From the NCBI RefSeq assembly GCF_947623445.1, contig NC_135246.1, forward strand, positions 14,305,856 to 14,369,855: DNA of 64,000 nucleotides, read 5' to 3'. This DNA is from Clavelina lepadiformis (lineage: Eukaryota; Chordata; Ascidiacea; Aplousobranchia; Clavelinidae). Shown piece by piece: positions 11,488 through 24,300 of this stretch (positions are counted from its first letter, which is position 1; the number at the start of each line of letters is the position of its first letter). The notes beneath the pieces are model-generated. The model made no database searches, had not been told where the DNA came from, and saw only the letters and a program-made list of their open reading frames with translations. The position numbers were made by a program, and so were the translations under genes.

Positions 11488-13546
11488 AAGTTTCAATTTA
11501 TAAGTATTTTAAATATAATCAAGTCAGCAAGTTCACCGGAGTAGTGGGAAATTAGTGCTCTAGTACTGTATTACAACAATGGTACTGAATGAAGTAAGCA
11601 ACCGAATATAACAAATTAATGTTTACTCTATAATTTGCTGGTAGGCATATAGGCCTAGTCACCCCAAGTCACAAAACAGACAATTACACCTAAACAACTT
11701 TATTTTTCTTATGGCTTTGTGGTCAACTTGAGATCTGTCCGCAGAAAACTGGTACATCGCAATTGACTGGTTGAGTACTCCTGCTTTTGGTCATAGTGGA
11801 AAGTGTGGCAGCTGGAAGGACGAGATTCATCAACATGCACGCCGAGTTATGGAAAGAATCTAGACTTCGACACATGCCATCACGCCACAATCTGTGTTTG
11901 TGCACATACAATTTCTTGTCAAAAACTGCTGTATTTTTAGGTTGAGCCTCTAGGCAGATAGGGCAATTTCGACTTATATTGAAACAGTGAAATCAAAGGG
12001 ACAATTTTTTTCTACAGTGACCGTGAAAGTAACTTTCAAACTTTATTCGGCACAAGACTCACTATCCACTTTTGTATGGACTTGTATCCTGTTAACGTTG
12101 TTAGTATTCTCTTACTGCTTGTGCTAATGCAACTTAGGTGACAGAAAAAAGATGAGTTGCAAAGCTGTGAGGTAATAGGTCATTGGTTATTATTAGGTGA
12201 AATTAAAATTCCAGAGTGGAAATTTTGGCCCATCTAAATGCCTACCCCAATTTCTAACATATAAACAAAAAGTTTTGTTTCATGCTGTGTCGCTAAAATT
12301 TGTACCCTTGTACACACGATTTGTCAAAACTGTCATACCTTGCAGTTGGGCCAACAAAACGGAACCACTATCTCTGCAAAATTTTGTCAGCAACTGTTGC
12401 GATTGTATGGCCGCAAAATACTTGCTAGTTTATACACACTATGTGTTTTGCCTTCATTCATATGCTTCTTCTTGCAATATGGTACTTGAAATAGATGGGA
12501 AACTTGTGTCAAACGTTAAACACGTTTTTCTGTGGTTAACCATTTTGTAGTAGAATAACACATGTTTAACTATATCAAAAACTTCATAAATAGTATATTA
12601 TCTTTTTAATTTTTTATCATCTACAGAAAACTTGTTGAAATCTCTTATGTTACATTTGTGAGTATGGTTTAAGGAGCTTAACCAACAGAAGTCAGACTAG
12701 CTAACTTTCAGCAAGCATCTTATTTATTTATTTTTTTTTTGTTATTCATGTGAGCAATCGGAATTCACAGCAAAAATTGTTCAAAGAACTGGCAAATTTC
12801 ACCAAAAGCATCATATTCAATAATAAATAGCTCAAATCTTAAAGTGTACTAAATGTAGCCCGAAGATGTTATGCATGTAAAGCAGGTAATCAGCATTCGT
12901 CAAATCAGTGTCACGCCCGATGCCTTGTTAAAAAATAGGAGAGGGACAATGGACAGTAAAAAGCTCAACAGAGATTTCACAATAATTATCTACAATTTTT
13001 TTAAATCGGTAGCTACTGCATGTCGTTTATTGTAACTTGACTGAGTTTGCAACGTTATCTGGGCACTGGATAGCTACACCTCTTAATGCTGCCTGCCTGA
13101 TAAATTTAATATTTTAGCAAATTTAAGCTCATTTTTGATTATTGAGATGATAAGTTAAGGAATTTCACTTCCATTTTTAGTGTAGTTATCCAATTGCAGC
13201 TTATATCAGAGCTTTACTATTGTTGGTGCCCTTTTGACAAATGTTTCTTTATTACGAGATACAGGTACACTTTTGTAAAAGTTTACATATTTTTGTATTT
13301 TCAACTACAAAGGAATTGTGTATGCAAATTTCCAGAGGCGATGAAATGCCAAATATAGTGGAATAAAAATTCTCCAATGATGAACTAAAATATTGGTAGC
13401 CTACTTTTTCCACTTTCATCACTTATGTTCGTGGTAAAAAAACTGACTTTCAAAACTCGAGATAAAGCAAACTGACAAATTTGAAATTTGCAGAGAGGGA
13501 TATTAGATCATAAGAATTTTCATAAATATAATATAAATAATTGAAT

Positions 13547-13891
13547 ATGGCTCAACATGTTAGAAAATTTCTGAACCATCTGAAGACAAAGGAGTTTCGA
13601 CAATATCTTATGAGTACCCACTTTTGGGGACCTGTTGCCAACTGGGGAATTCCAATAGCAGCGATGGCCGATATGAAAAAGTCACCTGATATCATTAGTC
13701 CGAAAATGACGGCTGCATTATGTGTTTATTCTGCATTGTTTATGAGATTTGCGTGGATGGTTATTCCGAGAAATTATCTACTTTTTGCTTGCCATATAAC
13801 TAATGAGACGTGTCAACTTATTCAGCTAGGACGATATTTTTATGCAACAAAAGTTACTTCTCCATCCCAAGGTAGCATTACAGAAAAATAA
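13547..13891 (+). CDS. MPC1: Mitochondrial pyruvate carrier 1 (MPC1), intronless
   Basis: A single open frame of 114 aa starts at the ATG at 13547-13549 and stops at TAA 13889-13891. The sequence follows MPC1 along its whole length: [18 protein letters not shown], then [47 protein letters not shown] and QLIQLGRY. Length matches the family (about 109 aa in human). MPC1 pairs with MPC2 in the inner mitochondrial membrane to import pyruvate into the matrix. The absence of introns could mean retrocopy origin or ancient intron loss; the frame is clean and conserved, so it looks functional. An AG-rich 5' leader (GCAGAGAGG near 13491) could act as a trans-splice acceptor if this animal uses a spliced leader. 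A same-strand gene starts 588 bp downstream, and AATAAA lies near 14259. Confidence 0.96.
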   Translation: MAQHVRKFLNHLKTKEFRQYLMSTHFWGPVANWGIPIAAMADMKKSPDIISPKMTAALCVYSALFMRFAWMVIPRNYLLFACHITNETCQLIQLGRYFYATKVTSPSQGSITEK

Positions 13892-14479
13892 AATGCGTTG
13901 CTTCAATGCGTTATTTTGCTTATCACAGATTTTTCTGTCTATGTGTCTTTATATTTACATATTATAAAAGTTTAATGCATTGGCGTATCTAGGCTGTGCT
14001 ACATTCTGAACTGCTGTGAACATAAACTATGAAACATGTTCGTTGGTACACATATTTTCGTCTTGTTTTAAGGTTTTCAATATGTTTTTTAATTAGAATT
14101 TGGTGGTATATTGATCTTGATAAACAAGTTGACTCAAGCTCTTCCTATTTTGATTCTTACCTTTACTCTTCTTGAATTGTTTACAGTAATATGAAACACT
14201 GCATAGATTATATGATGAACTTGCACGAGTTTTTTATTGCTGATGCTAAAATTTGAACAATAAAAGTTGGGGTTGTGTTATTTAACCATAACATTGATTG
14301 ACCTTGGTATATATCTGTAATCTTTAAATGTTAAGAAGTCGGTTGAGCACATTTCATCATAAATTTTGTTTGTGCTTATTATATGCTCGTTAAATTGAAG
14401 TCCGGTAAAAATTTTACTGGTGGATGATCATTGTTACAATTATTTTCAGATGTAACAAATTGCTGAAGTAGAACTGAAG

Positions 14480-15989
14480 ATGGCATTTGATTTGATACAA
14501 ATGCCATCCAAAGAATTAATTGACGTGGAAGACAAATTTAGTTGGCGCTTACTTGTATTTTCTATGAGATTTGATTCCAGAAAAAGTGCGACTTTGGGAA
14601 GACACTCAACTTGTGACTTCAAAATTGATTCTCCTCGATTGCCGTATTTTCTTTCAAGGTTAGGAACTAGTTGCACATGGCAAAAAAGGTGAACGTATTA
14701 GCAGATTTTGTTGCTGTATCAAAAGTAATTCTTGTTTGTTATATAGAAAACATGCTCGTTTAGAAATAAAAGCTAAACAACTTATTATTGAGGATCTTGG
14801 AAGTACAAATGGAACATACAAAAACAATATAAAGCTTGCACCAAACAGTGCAGTTGTTCTTAACAATGGTGATATTGTAGCTTTTGGTTGCAAATGTGAG
14901 CTCAAGCCTTTACCAGGTCACAGAGTTGACCCAATAAATACTCCATTACGGTAAGTAATGCTCACACACAACTTTTTCTGAAATGAATGCTCTAGTAATT
15001 TGACTATAAAGTAATGTCAACTTTATTAAAGTTTCAGAATCCAAAGCACCCATATTACAAAATTTTCACCTGTGAAGGTGGAAGATGACTGCCCTGAAAG
15101 CAGTGAGAATGACTGCAACACAACAATTGGTAAATATTACGGTGCAGGTAAATGTTAACTAGGGATGTAAGTTTCCAGGTCTTTAGCGTCAATTTTTAAT
15201 GTTGCAGATGCACGTGCCTCTCCTTGCAAGCTGCCTAAACCACGCTATTCATCTTTTGATGGTAGTGATAGTGGGTTTGGAGAAATTGACCTGCCTTGCA
15301 CTTCATCAAAATACTGTCAAATTGTGTGTACAAACAATCCAACACAGGTCACTGCATGCATGAAACTCAGCCAATCCACCTCCTTGTCTCCAGGACTATC
15401 TTACCATAGAGATAAAAAACAGTTAAGTGCAATCCAACTTTGCTCGAGTGGAAAAGTAAAGGATAGAAGCAAATCTTCAATTGCAAAAAGGAAGTGTTAT
15501 GCCATCAAATCTCCTCACAAGAATAGCATTGTTGTGAAGAAATCAACATCAAAGCCAACCAGAAACCATGAACAACCAGGTAAGGTTTCAATCGTTACTC
15601 TTTTTGAGACACAAATAGTTTTTGTTTGTTTTACTGGTTATTACAAAATTGGCCACTTTTTGTATGTTATACTTTTGTGTGTAACAAGATTCACCAATAA
15701 ACTATATTTTTGTATTCAACCTGATAAACATTCGGGTGTTGATGCTAATCATAGTAAAAAAGATACAGAAAACAATTTTTTTAACATAGAACACAACAGC
15801 TTGCAACATTGCATGGAACAATGTGCTTCTGCTGATTGCAAACTATCAACTAATGACGAACGTGATACTATAAACTGGGTCCAGTGTGATAATTGTGACC
15901 AATGGTATCACACGATGTGTGTTGGATGCGATTATGATGACATACGAGATCGTACGAAGCAATTTTACTGTGCGAGTTGTGTTTTGTAA
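14480..15989 (+). CDS. TCF19: TCF19-like protein: N-terminal FHA domain, C-terminal PHD finger
   Basis: Five exons: 14480 to about 14660, 14747-14950, 15038-15129, 15208-15579 and 15790-15989 (TAA). The FHA domain spans roughly residues 25-110, with the phosphothreonine-pocket residues GRHSTCDF, SRKHARLEI (built across the first intron) and DLGSTNGTY. A Ser/Lys-rich low-complexity middle follows. The C-terminus is a PHD finger: paired cysteines in CMEQCASADC, then WVQCDNCDQWYH and the final FYCASC, with the WVQCD-CD-W-H pattern typical of TCF19. FHA plus terminal PHD is the diagnostic TCF19 architecture; family members read H3K4me3 and act in cell-cycle gene regulation. The last intron could be read through in frame; the chosen acceptor (polypyrimidine tract ending at 15789) gives matching phase. 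The middle exon borders are the least certain part. Confidence 0.88.
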
Positions 15990-18359
15990 AGGGCGTTTTT
16001 TTTTTTTGCGCAATGAACTATTTTTACCTTTTTTGTTCGAATTTGTATGACAAGTATATAAGCAATGTGTCTGTTTAGACAGCCTGAAATCATAGTGTTC
16101 TGCCTGGTGTTAATGTATCTCCTCATATTTTTAAGATATTGCAAAATTTACATACATGCTGCCACATAGCAATAGTATATGAGTGGGCAGGTTTTTGCCT
16201 GTTGGATTGTGCTGCCAACTAGTGTTGCCCGTAATTCGTTTTTGAATTGATGTACAATACTGTAGTAAATAATTAATTGAGTAAGCTTTGCAGCATATTT
16301 TCTACTGTGCTAATTTTACTTAAACGATAAATTAAATCACAATTTATTTTCGTTTACTTAAAAATGACAATTGTAATGTTACATCACACTGTAGGGTACA
16401 GGTCTGCTCTTTCTTTGATAGCACACTGCACAGTTTCAGTATAGAGCAAACGCCAAGTGCAGAAGTAGTACCAATTTCAATCTTACGAACATTGCTCACA
16501 AATAGGCATTAGTTTGTTGACAATATTTCATGTGGTTGAAATGTACCAAAGAATCCGCAATACGTAATTTCTTGAAAACGACCGTAACAGTTGCTCAACA
16601 GTATTACACAACACTGCTCCCAACATTCGTATTGTTTCATTTTCGTATCATGTGACTGCAATTTATTTTTGTTCTGCGTATGTACTTAATTTTCGCAAGT
16701 GTTTTTACTCAAGATATGCAGCAAAAAGAAGATAAATATTGTGATAATGCGAGGCAAGTGTCAGTACAAGTCATCCTTCATTTTGGTTGTGTCATGAATA
16801 AATTAATGCAAGGAGGTTTCCATGAACTTGGGGAAGGGGGAAAATCATTATGGACCCCATAATGAGAAAGTTGCCTGGATACATATTTCACCAAGTAAAC
16901 ATGCATTTAAAATGTTGAAAAGTCTAGGTAGCTACTACTACAACCGAATCTTCATTGCATAATGGTGTGAACTGATAATAGTCTATGAGACCACAGTGGA
17001 TTAATGGCGCAATAGCTAGTCCTACAATGCAGATTGAACCAAATTTTTTAAATAAAACAAAGAAAATTTTTATTTAGAAGTGATGATCAAAACATTACCA
17101 ATTCCAACCTACTTGGCATATATTTCTTTTCTATGTTGATAATTCGAATGTCATTCATTCATTTAATTTTCCTCAAAAGCGCGGTGAGGATGAAAAATCA
17201 AGCTAGTTGTTACTAACACGCGCCAATGAACAGGAAAAAGTGACAAAGCCAAAAAGGCTTAAAACGTGCTTAAGAAAAATAACGTTAATAATTGCTGGTA
17301 ACAACTAGCACAGCCACTAAACCCATACTTAGTTAAAACAAGAAAACATAAATTAAAAAAGCGAAAAATGAAGTAGACGAGCAGGTGGTGTGTTCTAGCA
17401 ACCAATGATTGAAAATTGCTTCAATGCTGTACATCAGTGGATGGGAAAAAAAAACATCCCGGGCAAGAATCCTGTTTCTGGTGGCCACAGCACTAAAGAA
17501 GGGCGTGGTTGGTTAACCCAAGTTTGTACAGCAAGAATGCACACCAATGATAAATAATCTTTGGAAGATATGATGATAATACTGCTAGTTGCAAGATGGA
17601 ATTATCTCTGGAACATCAACGGTGATGTACTGAAAAAAAGGCCAATGCTGACCAATAGATGGTAGTGCTGAAAGAAAAACTCTTCTTAATCCGGAGCTGA
17701 AGACTTGAGTGGCGCTGGTGGTGACGTTTCAATTCAGTAACTGGTTCCAGTCTTTTGGCTTGAAAATATGTAAAAGCGATCTGCAATAATTGCAGATTTA
17801 TGCAAATACCTTCGCAATAGATGGACAGATTTTTTCATACTACCACTACCAATAAACTTTAAAGCAAAGCCACCAGTTAAAAATTGTATTGCATGTTGTT
17901 TTTCTTATGCAACACCAATATGGGAAATTGGCATGAAAAATCGCACTCATATGAAATAAAAATAAAATTGCAACATAAGACTACTATTCGCAATACTGCA
18001 TTAATACATTTCCAAAATTTACAGTGAAAAGATAGTTAACAAGAGCAACAGCAATAAGCTGGAATATGTTTATCACAAGCAAAGTGTCCCATCATTGGCA
18101 ACAATTATAAAGAAAAAGTAACCTGTTGTGTAATGTGCAGCAATTAGTGTAATTGGGGCCCAATAAAGTATATCAATTGTGAATGTTAAAACATTTCAGG
18201 GTAGCATAACATAGCACCATTTAACAATGTATCAAAAATAGAACACTCACACCAGATAAATATAATAAAATCAAAGGAATAGTATGATTCCGCAGCCATA
18301 CCCATTGCACAATATGCGAAACAATGGATTTGGCCCAGACTGTTGTCTATTTTTAGAAA
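15990..18359. other. Intergenic between convergent genes; no gene seen
   Basis: Contains the 3' flanks of the TCF19-like gene (+) and CFAP36 (-), and copy 2 of dispersed repeat A. No ORF over 60 codons carries a recognisable motif. The part 17350-18350 is unremarkable AT-rich sequence. Confidence 0.5.
17181..17324 (+). repeat. Dispersed repeat family A, copy 2 (best preserved hairpin ends)
   Basis: Same family as 9446-9590 and 60868-61002. Here the ends are inverted repeats: GCTAGTTGTTAC at 17202-17213 and GTAACAACTAGC at 17298-17309, twelve perfect pairs. This suggests a short TIR element of about 108 bp embedded in the conserved core. Confidence 0.7.
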
Positions 18360-21300
18360 TTAGCTCTGCTTATGAGCTACTTCTCGTTTGATTTTTTCTG
18401 CTACTGCTCGTCGAGAACTTAACATTTTGTTGTCTATCTTGTTTGCACTTGAAGGCTTTTGACCTGTTACAGAAAATCAAATTTGTAGTAAGTTTTAATA
18501 TTTATCTATGTTCCAAATGGCCGTATAACTTAATATTTGCATCAATGTGCCATTGGTTTAAATTTACAGTAAAATGGGGTGACTTTGTCCATAATTCTAA
18601 ATAACATGGTTTTTAGCCCTTAAAAATCCTGGTGACATCATTACATTATTGGTTGGTTTGCCAGGTTTTAAACACTCTGGTAGGGCAACATTGGTGTGGT
18701 TTCTATATTTAGAAGTTTTATGGATGTCATCAGTTTTATGATGGATCAATTCTGTTTAATTTTGTTACGATGTTTTGTAGTTAGTACGTAACCCTGGAAT
18801 AATTTTCATAATCTAATCAGAAATTGGAACTTTGCCTAACTAATTTTTGGCTCATTACTAAATATTATTCTGTGAGCCGTTAGAAACAAGAAATCTATTT
18901 TTGAAAATCATTTATCACAAAGTACTCTGTTCAAATATAAATATTAATAAAAGCTTACTGAATGAAATTATTAAATTAATGAATATAAAGTAGCCTACAA
19001 TTTTTGTCCTGTGATACTATTCTTTTTAAAGTAAAAAAATAACATATTTCTGTGTTATCTGGTAATGCTTGATGGTAATACTACCATCAAGTGTGCCATG
19101 ATATGGATGGTGTTTGCCTGTGCTGAGATTAAGGTTACTACACCAAAGTTGCCCCACGTTGCAATATTTTAAAGCAATGGTCTAAATATTATTCTGGTAC
19201 AGTACAATGAAAACCTGTACTGTAATATCAGGTAGTTTAAAGTTAAAAGTGCTCGTTTTTCTGGCTTACCTTCCATATATTTATTTCCCTGGCCTGCACC
19301 ATTTTGGTATTTTTCAAGTTCAGCAGACCTTTTCTTTTTCTTTAGTTCAAGGAGTTTTTCGCGTTGTGCTTTTAAGTACTCCTTACGTTTTGCCAGTTCA
19401 GCTGGATCAATATCGCCTGGCTGTGTAAATTCAAAGCAATTTAAAAAATAATCTCTTCGGAAATTTCATCTTTACTCATGGATATTACCACTATTGACTA
19501 CACCAATAATAATTCGAAGAAAACACAAATAATTTTGCTTTTTTTAAAGGTTCCTCATAACAGAATGTCATTGCAGATTTATAATGAAGAATTGATCACA
19601 TAATAGCTGAGTACCTTTGACAAAAGCTTTCTTTCCTTTTCAGTGTTAGAATGAGTTATAGGTACCGAAATTTGCTGAGACTCGGATTGAACTTCCCTCT
19701 TTGCACTCTCGATCCAGTCCAACGCAGCTTCAGCATTACTTTTCTGTAAAAAACAAATCACTAATCATTTTGCTTAAGGTTTTATTTCTTCTTAGACCAA
19801 AACTTACATGATTAACTGACAACTACTCAAAATAATTTCTTTCATTTTAATTTAGACATTCAACCAAAACTTCATTAATTAATGATTATTCAATTAACCT
19901 GTCTAAGTGGAGGTAGCTCAGCTGGGGAATGTTGCATCTTCGATTTAGATGAGTGCTGTTTTTTGCTGGCAGTTTTACTTCTTGTTGTATTTGATTGGGA
20001 TTCCTTAGAAGCAACTGCAAAGATGGAAACTTTGAACAATTTTCCATAGATTAAACAAATACTAGATAAGAAGAATGCATTTATGAGTTACAATGACTTA
20101 TGATTGTGACAAACAATCGGATTGTGATTAACAATCAATTATGACTAACAAAGGCCAGTGTAATTATGATCACCTTGTGGTGCAGAAACTGTTTCCACAG
20201 TCTCAGCTAGGTTTTCTGAAGTGGTTTGCTTTGATTTAGTTTGAATTTGGCTGCTATTTGCTGATTGTCCAGAGTTTAAAAGTGACAACCGAATGGCCTG
20301 AAACAGTAAAGAAGAAAACTACAGTAAATTTCAATGTTATGGTTTAACTTAATCCAAAAAGTAAACGTCTGGAGAAATGTGTTTAACTTTATATGGTATC
20401 TTTGACAACCTAAACTAATTTTTATTATTTGGATTTACCATTACTCAAGCCAAGTGAGTATTGCTACAAAGTTGGAAATATGTATCAATTTTTGTTATGC
20501 TCCATTGATCTGAGACAGAAGCAACTTTTACCTCTTCCAACATTCTTTTTTCTTCCTCTGCTTGAGCATTGAGACGATCCATTTCGAATCTGGAAAACTC
20601 GATTGCCTTTCTTAAATCTCTAGCTTCTTTTTCTTGGAGCTCATTTTCCCTTCTTAATAACTCTGCGTGCTCTTCCTGTGACTCACTGAGAAGCACATTT
20701 CTGTTTAACTGCTTCACTTTCAAGCACCAATGTGGCAAAAATTTAAAATACCTCAGTATTTCAGAGAGGATGTCAGACTTTCCAAACGAAGAAGTGCTGG
20801 GATTTTCATTCTTTTTACTTTCAATGTCAACTGCCTCTGAAAAAAGGTATATTCAGGGTTGCCATACCGTCCTTATTTCTAAGATTTGTCCTTATTTTGA
20901 AGGTCCTTGTCTTAGAAAATGTTTTTTTCCTTTTTTCTAAGAAATGTCCTTATTTTCACTTGCGTCCTTATTTTCGTCTTATTTTTAGGGTAGAGGTTCG
21001 TATTTTGGGCATTTTGACACCTTTAGTATACCATTTTGTACCAAAGAGATACAAAATTTAAAAACATGCAGATAGTGTCTCGTTTTTTTTTGTTTTTTTG
21101 TTAGGAACATTGGTTGCTTTCTCCTGTTGTGCATTTTTTAAGGTGATATTCGTCTTTCGTTTCCTAGTCGTGCTTATTTTTGAGTTGAGACCGATGGCAA
21201 CCCTGGGTATATTAGTAGAACTGCTTGTTTCCAACCAATTAAGTCAACCATATTTTGTCATAAATCAAAACACTAGATGGGACTAAGTGTTTACTTTTTT

Positions 21301-24300
21301 CTGGGTAGCTGTCAAATCGCTTGTATTGTGGGTTAAATGGTGGATTTTCATCCTCTGGAAGTGTTTCCATGCAAAATAAGTTTAATGGTCAAGATTTCAC
21401 AGCCTACATTATATGTTTTTCATGAAATCAGGAATTACCCAATTCCTGTTGTGCTTGTATAAAGCTTATTGCTTGCATCTCCAGTTCCAGATTATGCTTG
21501 GCCATAAGTCGTTTAAAGAGAAGGAAGTCATGTGCAGCCCAAATATATTCATACATACCCTAGGATAAAATGAAAAATCAAAAACACCGTGTATATACTG
21601 ATTTCAAGAATATTTCATAGTATCAAAAAGAGTTGTTTACAAGATTAACTGGTATGTGTATGTATTTAGATATGTTTTCAGTAACAGGATTGTGGTTTAT
21701 TGCTATAAATATTGAATATATCCAAATCCATAGACTACTGGTGTATATGAGTAGTTGTAGCTATTTTAATAAGCGCATAATATGCAGTTACCTGAATTCG
21801 TTTCACATTGCCTTTTTGTTTCTCACAAGCGTCTGCGAATAACTTTTCAGAAATGTTTAGTTCGTAGGCATATTGCTTCAATAAGCCTTCAACCTACACA
21901 CACAATTTGAAAATGTATATATTACTTGCGTTTATTGAAATTCATATTTATAAAATATCAAACTCACCAGGTTTTTATAGTTGATGTGTATATTTGTGTA
22001 CTCAAATTTATTCTCTTCTTCATTATCAAAACCTTAATAAAATAATAATGTTTCATGAGAAGATTGATAACAATATCAATGATGTACAAGTAAAGATAGT
22101 TAGTAAAGAGCATATTTGTGCTTAAACTTTAGTGTCATGTATATTTTGCTTAGTGCACTCAAACAACAGTTTAATGCAGGCTTATGTAATAGACCAGCTC
22201 AATTTGTAGACAATTTTCATAAATTCATTCATTTGAATATGTTTACGAAAAATATTGGAAAAACAATTGCAACAGCTAGCACATATTCAAAAACGTCATT
22301 CTCCAAATCCTTTTGTGATGTGGAACACATTTAGGTTTACAGCAGAATAAAAACAATACTTTAAATGTATAAACATTTTTTTACACCATTACATGCCATG
22401 TTGAAAGATAATATCAAACTGGATCAAATGTTTCTTTTACTTTAAAAAACTTTCAACATCATTTAGTTTTGTAAAATGTCTCAATCATCAGACCAATACT
22501 ATTCATACTTTTACTGACTTTAACAAAGAATTATATGTTATAATTTCATACTGAAAAAGCCTTTAAAATAAACTAGTAGGCATCAAAACTTCTAATTAGT
22601 ACTTGCCATGCTCTGACCTACTTTTTGGTAAGGAGATGAATACAAAATGAAGAGCATCAATTCAACTGATCAACGTAAAGACATACATTATTAATTTCTT
22701 TAAGCGCCTATATGCAGCAAAACACAACAACCGTGCTTCCTCAAGTATCCGGTCTAGTTGAGACAATGTTTAGAGCAGATAATTTGAGCAAGTAAGAGAA
22801 AAAACGGATAATTGAATTCTTATATTTTAGAGATAAAACAATTCTTTTAAATGTTTCATGAGCTTGCCTTTCAAATATGAAATCATCTTAAAATTTTGCG
22901 GTACAGTATAGGATTTATTGTTTAATAATGAACCGCAAATATAGCAACATTAATGAGAATAGGCTATGCCAGAAACACTGTATATACATGTGTAATTATG
23001 TATATATATTAAATTATATATGATACGTGTAAAAGAATTAAAATATAGCGTCATCTTTTGTTCTTTAATACGCTGTACATATATAGCTATAGCTGCAAAA
23101 GGCTTCACGTACTGTATTTTTATATCATAAAGCCACTTAATCAAGCGACCAAATAATTGAGTTGGTTCGAGAAAGCACTGTACTTGGTGCAATTTCTAAT
23201 TTTTTTTGTGCAGCTTTTTATTTTTTTGCAGTGTTCTATGAATTAGTTATCCGGCAATATAAATGGTTAAGCCAGGGTAACCAGAGGGCATTCTCCGGGG
23301 TCTGCCAGCAGATGTCTCACTAGTAGTGAGTTCAATAATAGTGAGCTATAGAGTTATGGTCGGATAAAACAAGGGGAAGTGTGACAAAAGTTTCTCACGC
23401 TTTCGTGCTTGCTGTGCAAAATTAGCAGCGCGAAGGCTACTGTAGACGCAGTAGTGAAGTAAAAAGTGTTACCCACGAACCATGAAAGGTTGAAAACCAC
23501 TGAGTTAAGCTTACACTTACATGTAAGATAAAGTTTGCATCATATATAGAACCACGTACTAGTACATATCCCACTATGAAATAAAAAAATGAAATGAAAT
23601 CATGCAATACTCTCTTTTACATATCTGATAGAAATTCAGAGGTGTCACCATTACTTGTGTATTCAGCACTCTGTAATCGTAATGCATTGAGCTAAAATTG
23701 AATACTGCGTGAAAGATCCTGTTTTGCTTTTTAAAGCTGGTCAATATTTCTAGCTATTCCAATCAGCTTTTTGCCTTTATGTTTTTATTTCAAAAATGCA
23801 TTCTGCATAAAGAAAACGTCTCCATTAAAGGTAAATTACTTGGAAGTAGATTGGTCAGCTGATCATTCCTGTCTGTTGATAATTATAATATTACTATTTC
23901 AAAATCAGTTTTTATAAGTAAATCAAATCACATGTTTTCATGTTATATTGCTTGTGTCTACTGTCACACCTTCTATTCGTAGCCTAAATGAACTGTGTGG
24001 ACAAGCACACTGCAAAGCCTTAGTAAGAGTGTGACATGGTTGGTAACAATGGTATCAGTCTCCTGTTGTTTCAAGATGATCTGGTTCTTTTGATTTCTTT
24101 GCAATCTTCTACAATGCGTCTTCATCATGCACTCGATTATTTTGCAACTGTTTGTGATGAAATTAAGCATAAAAAATACTGAGATCAAATGTCATCTTAC
24201 TAGATACAGCAGAACTGAAATACACTTGAGGATACCATTGAATTGCACAATAGATTTATAATATTGTGTCTTCCCTTGGCCACACAAAAAGAAGTTTGGT

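Larger units (their letters stand above)
7548..13546. other. Long intergenic stretch, no supported gene
   Basis: About 6 kb without a recognisable protein. Open frames up to 117 codons exist (for example 12197-12550 +) but lack family motifs or clear splice context. A short open exon-like segment, 9947-10018 (+), follows a good acceptor and ends in a stop, but no partner exon was found. Specific items listed separately are a dispersed repeat (9446-9590), a promoter-like cluster (10079-10221), a hairpin (10381-10409) and a palindromic MITE (11387-11487). Confidence 0.45.

Noticed and set aside
11740-11866. Exon-like open segment after CCGCAG on the + strand, also open on the minus strand
   Set aside because: No partner exons and no motif; could be chance.
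12197-12550. 117-codon open frame
   Set aside because: No family motif, no start context, biased composition and no splice or poly(A) context.
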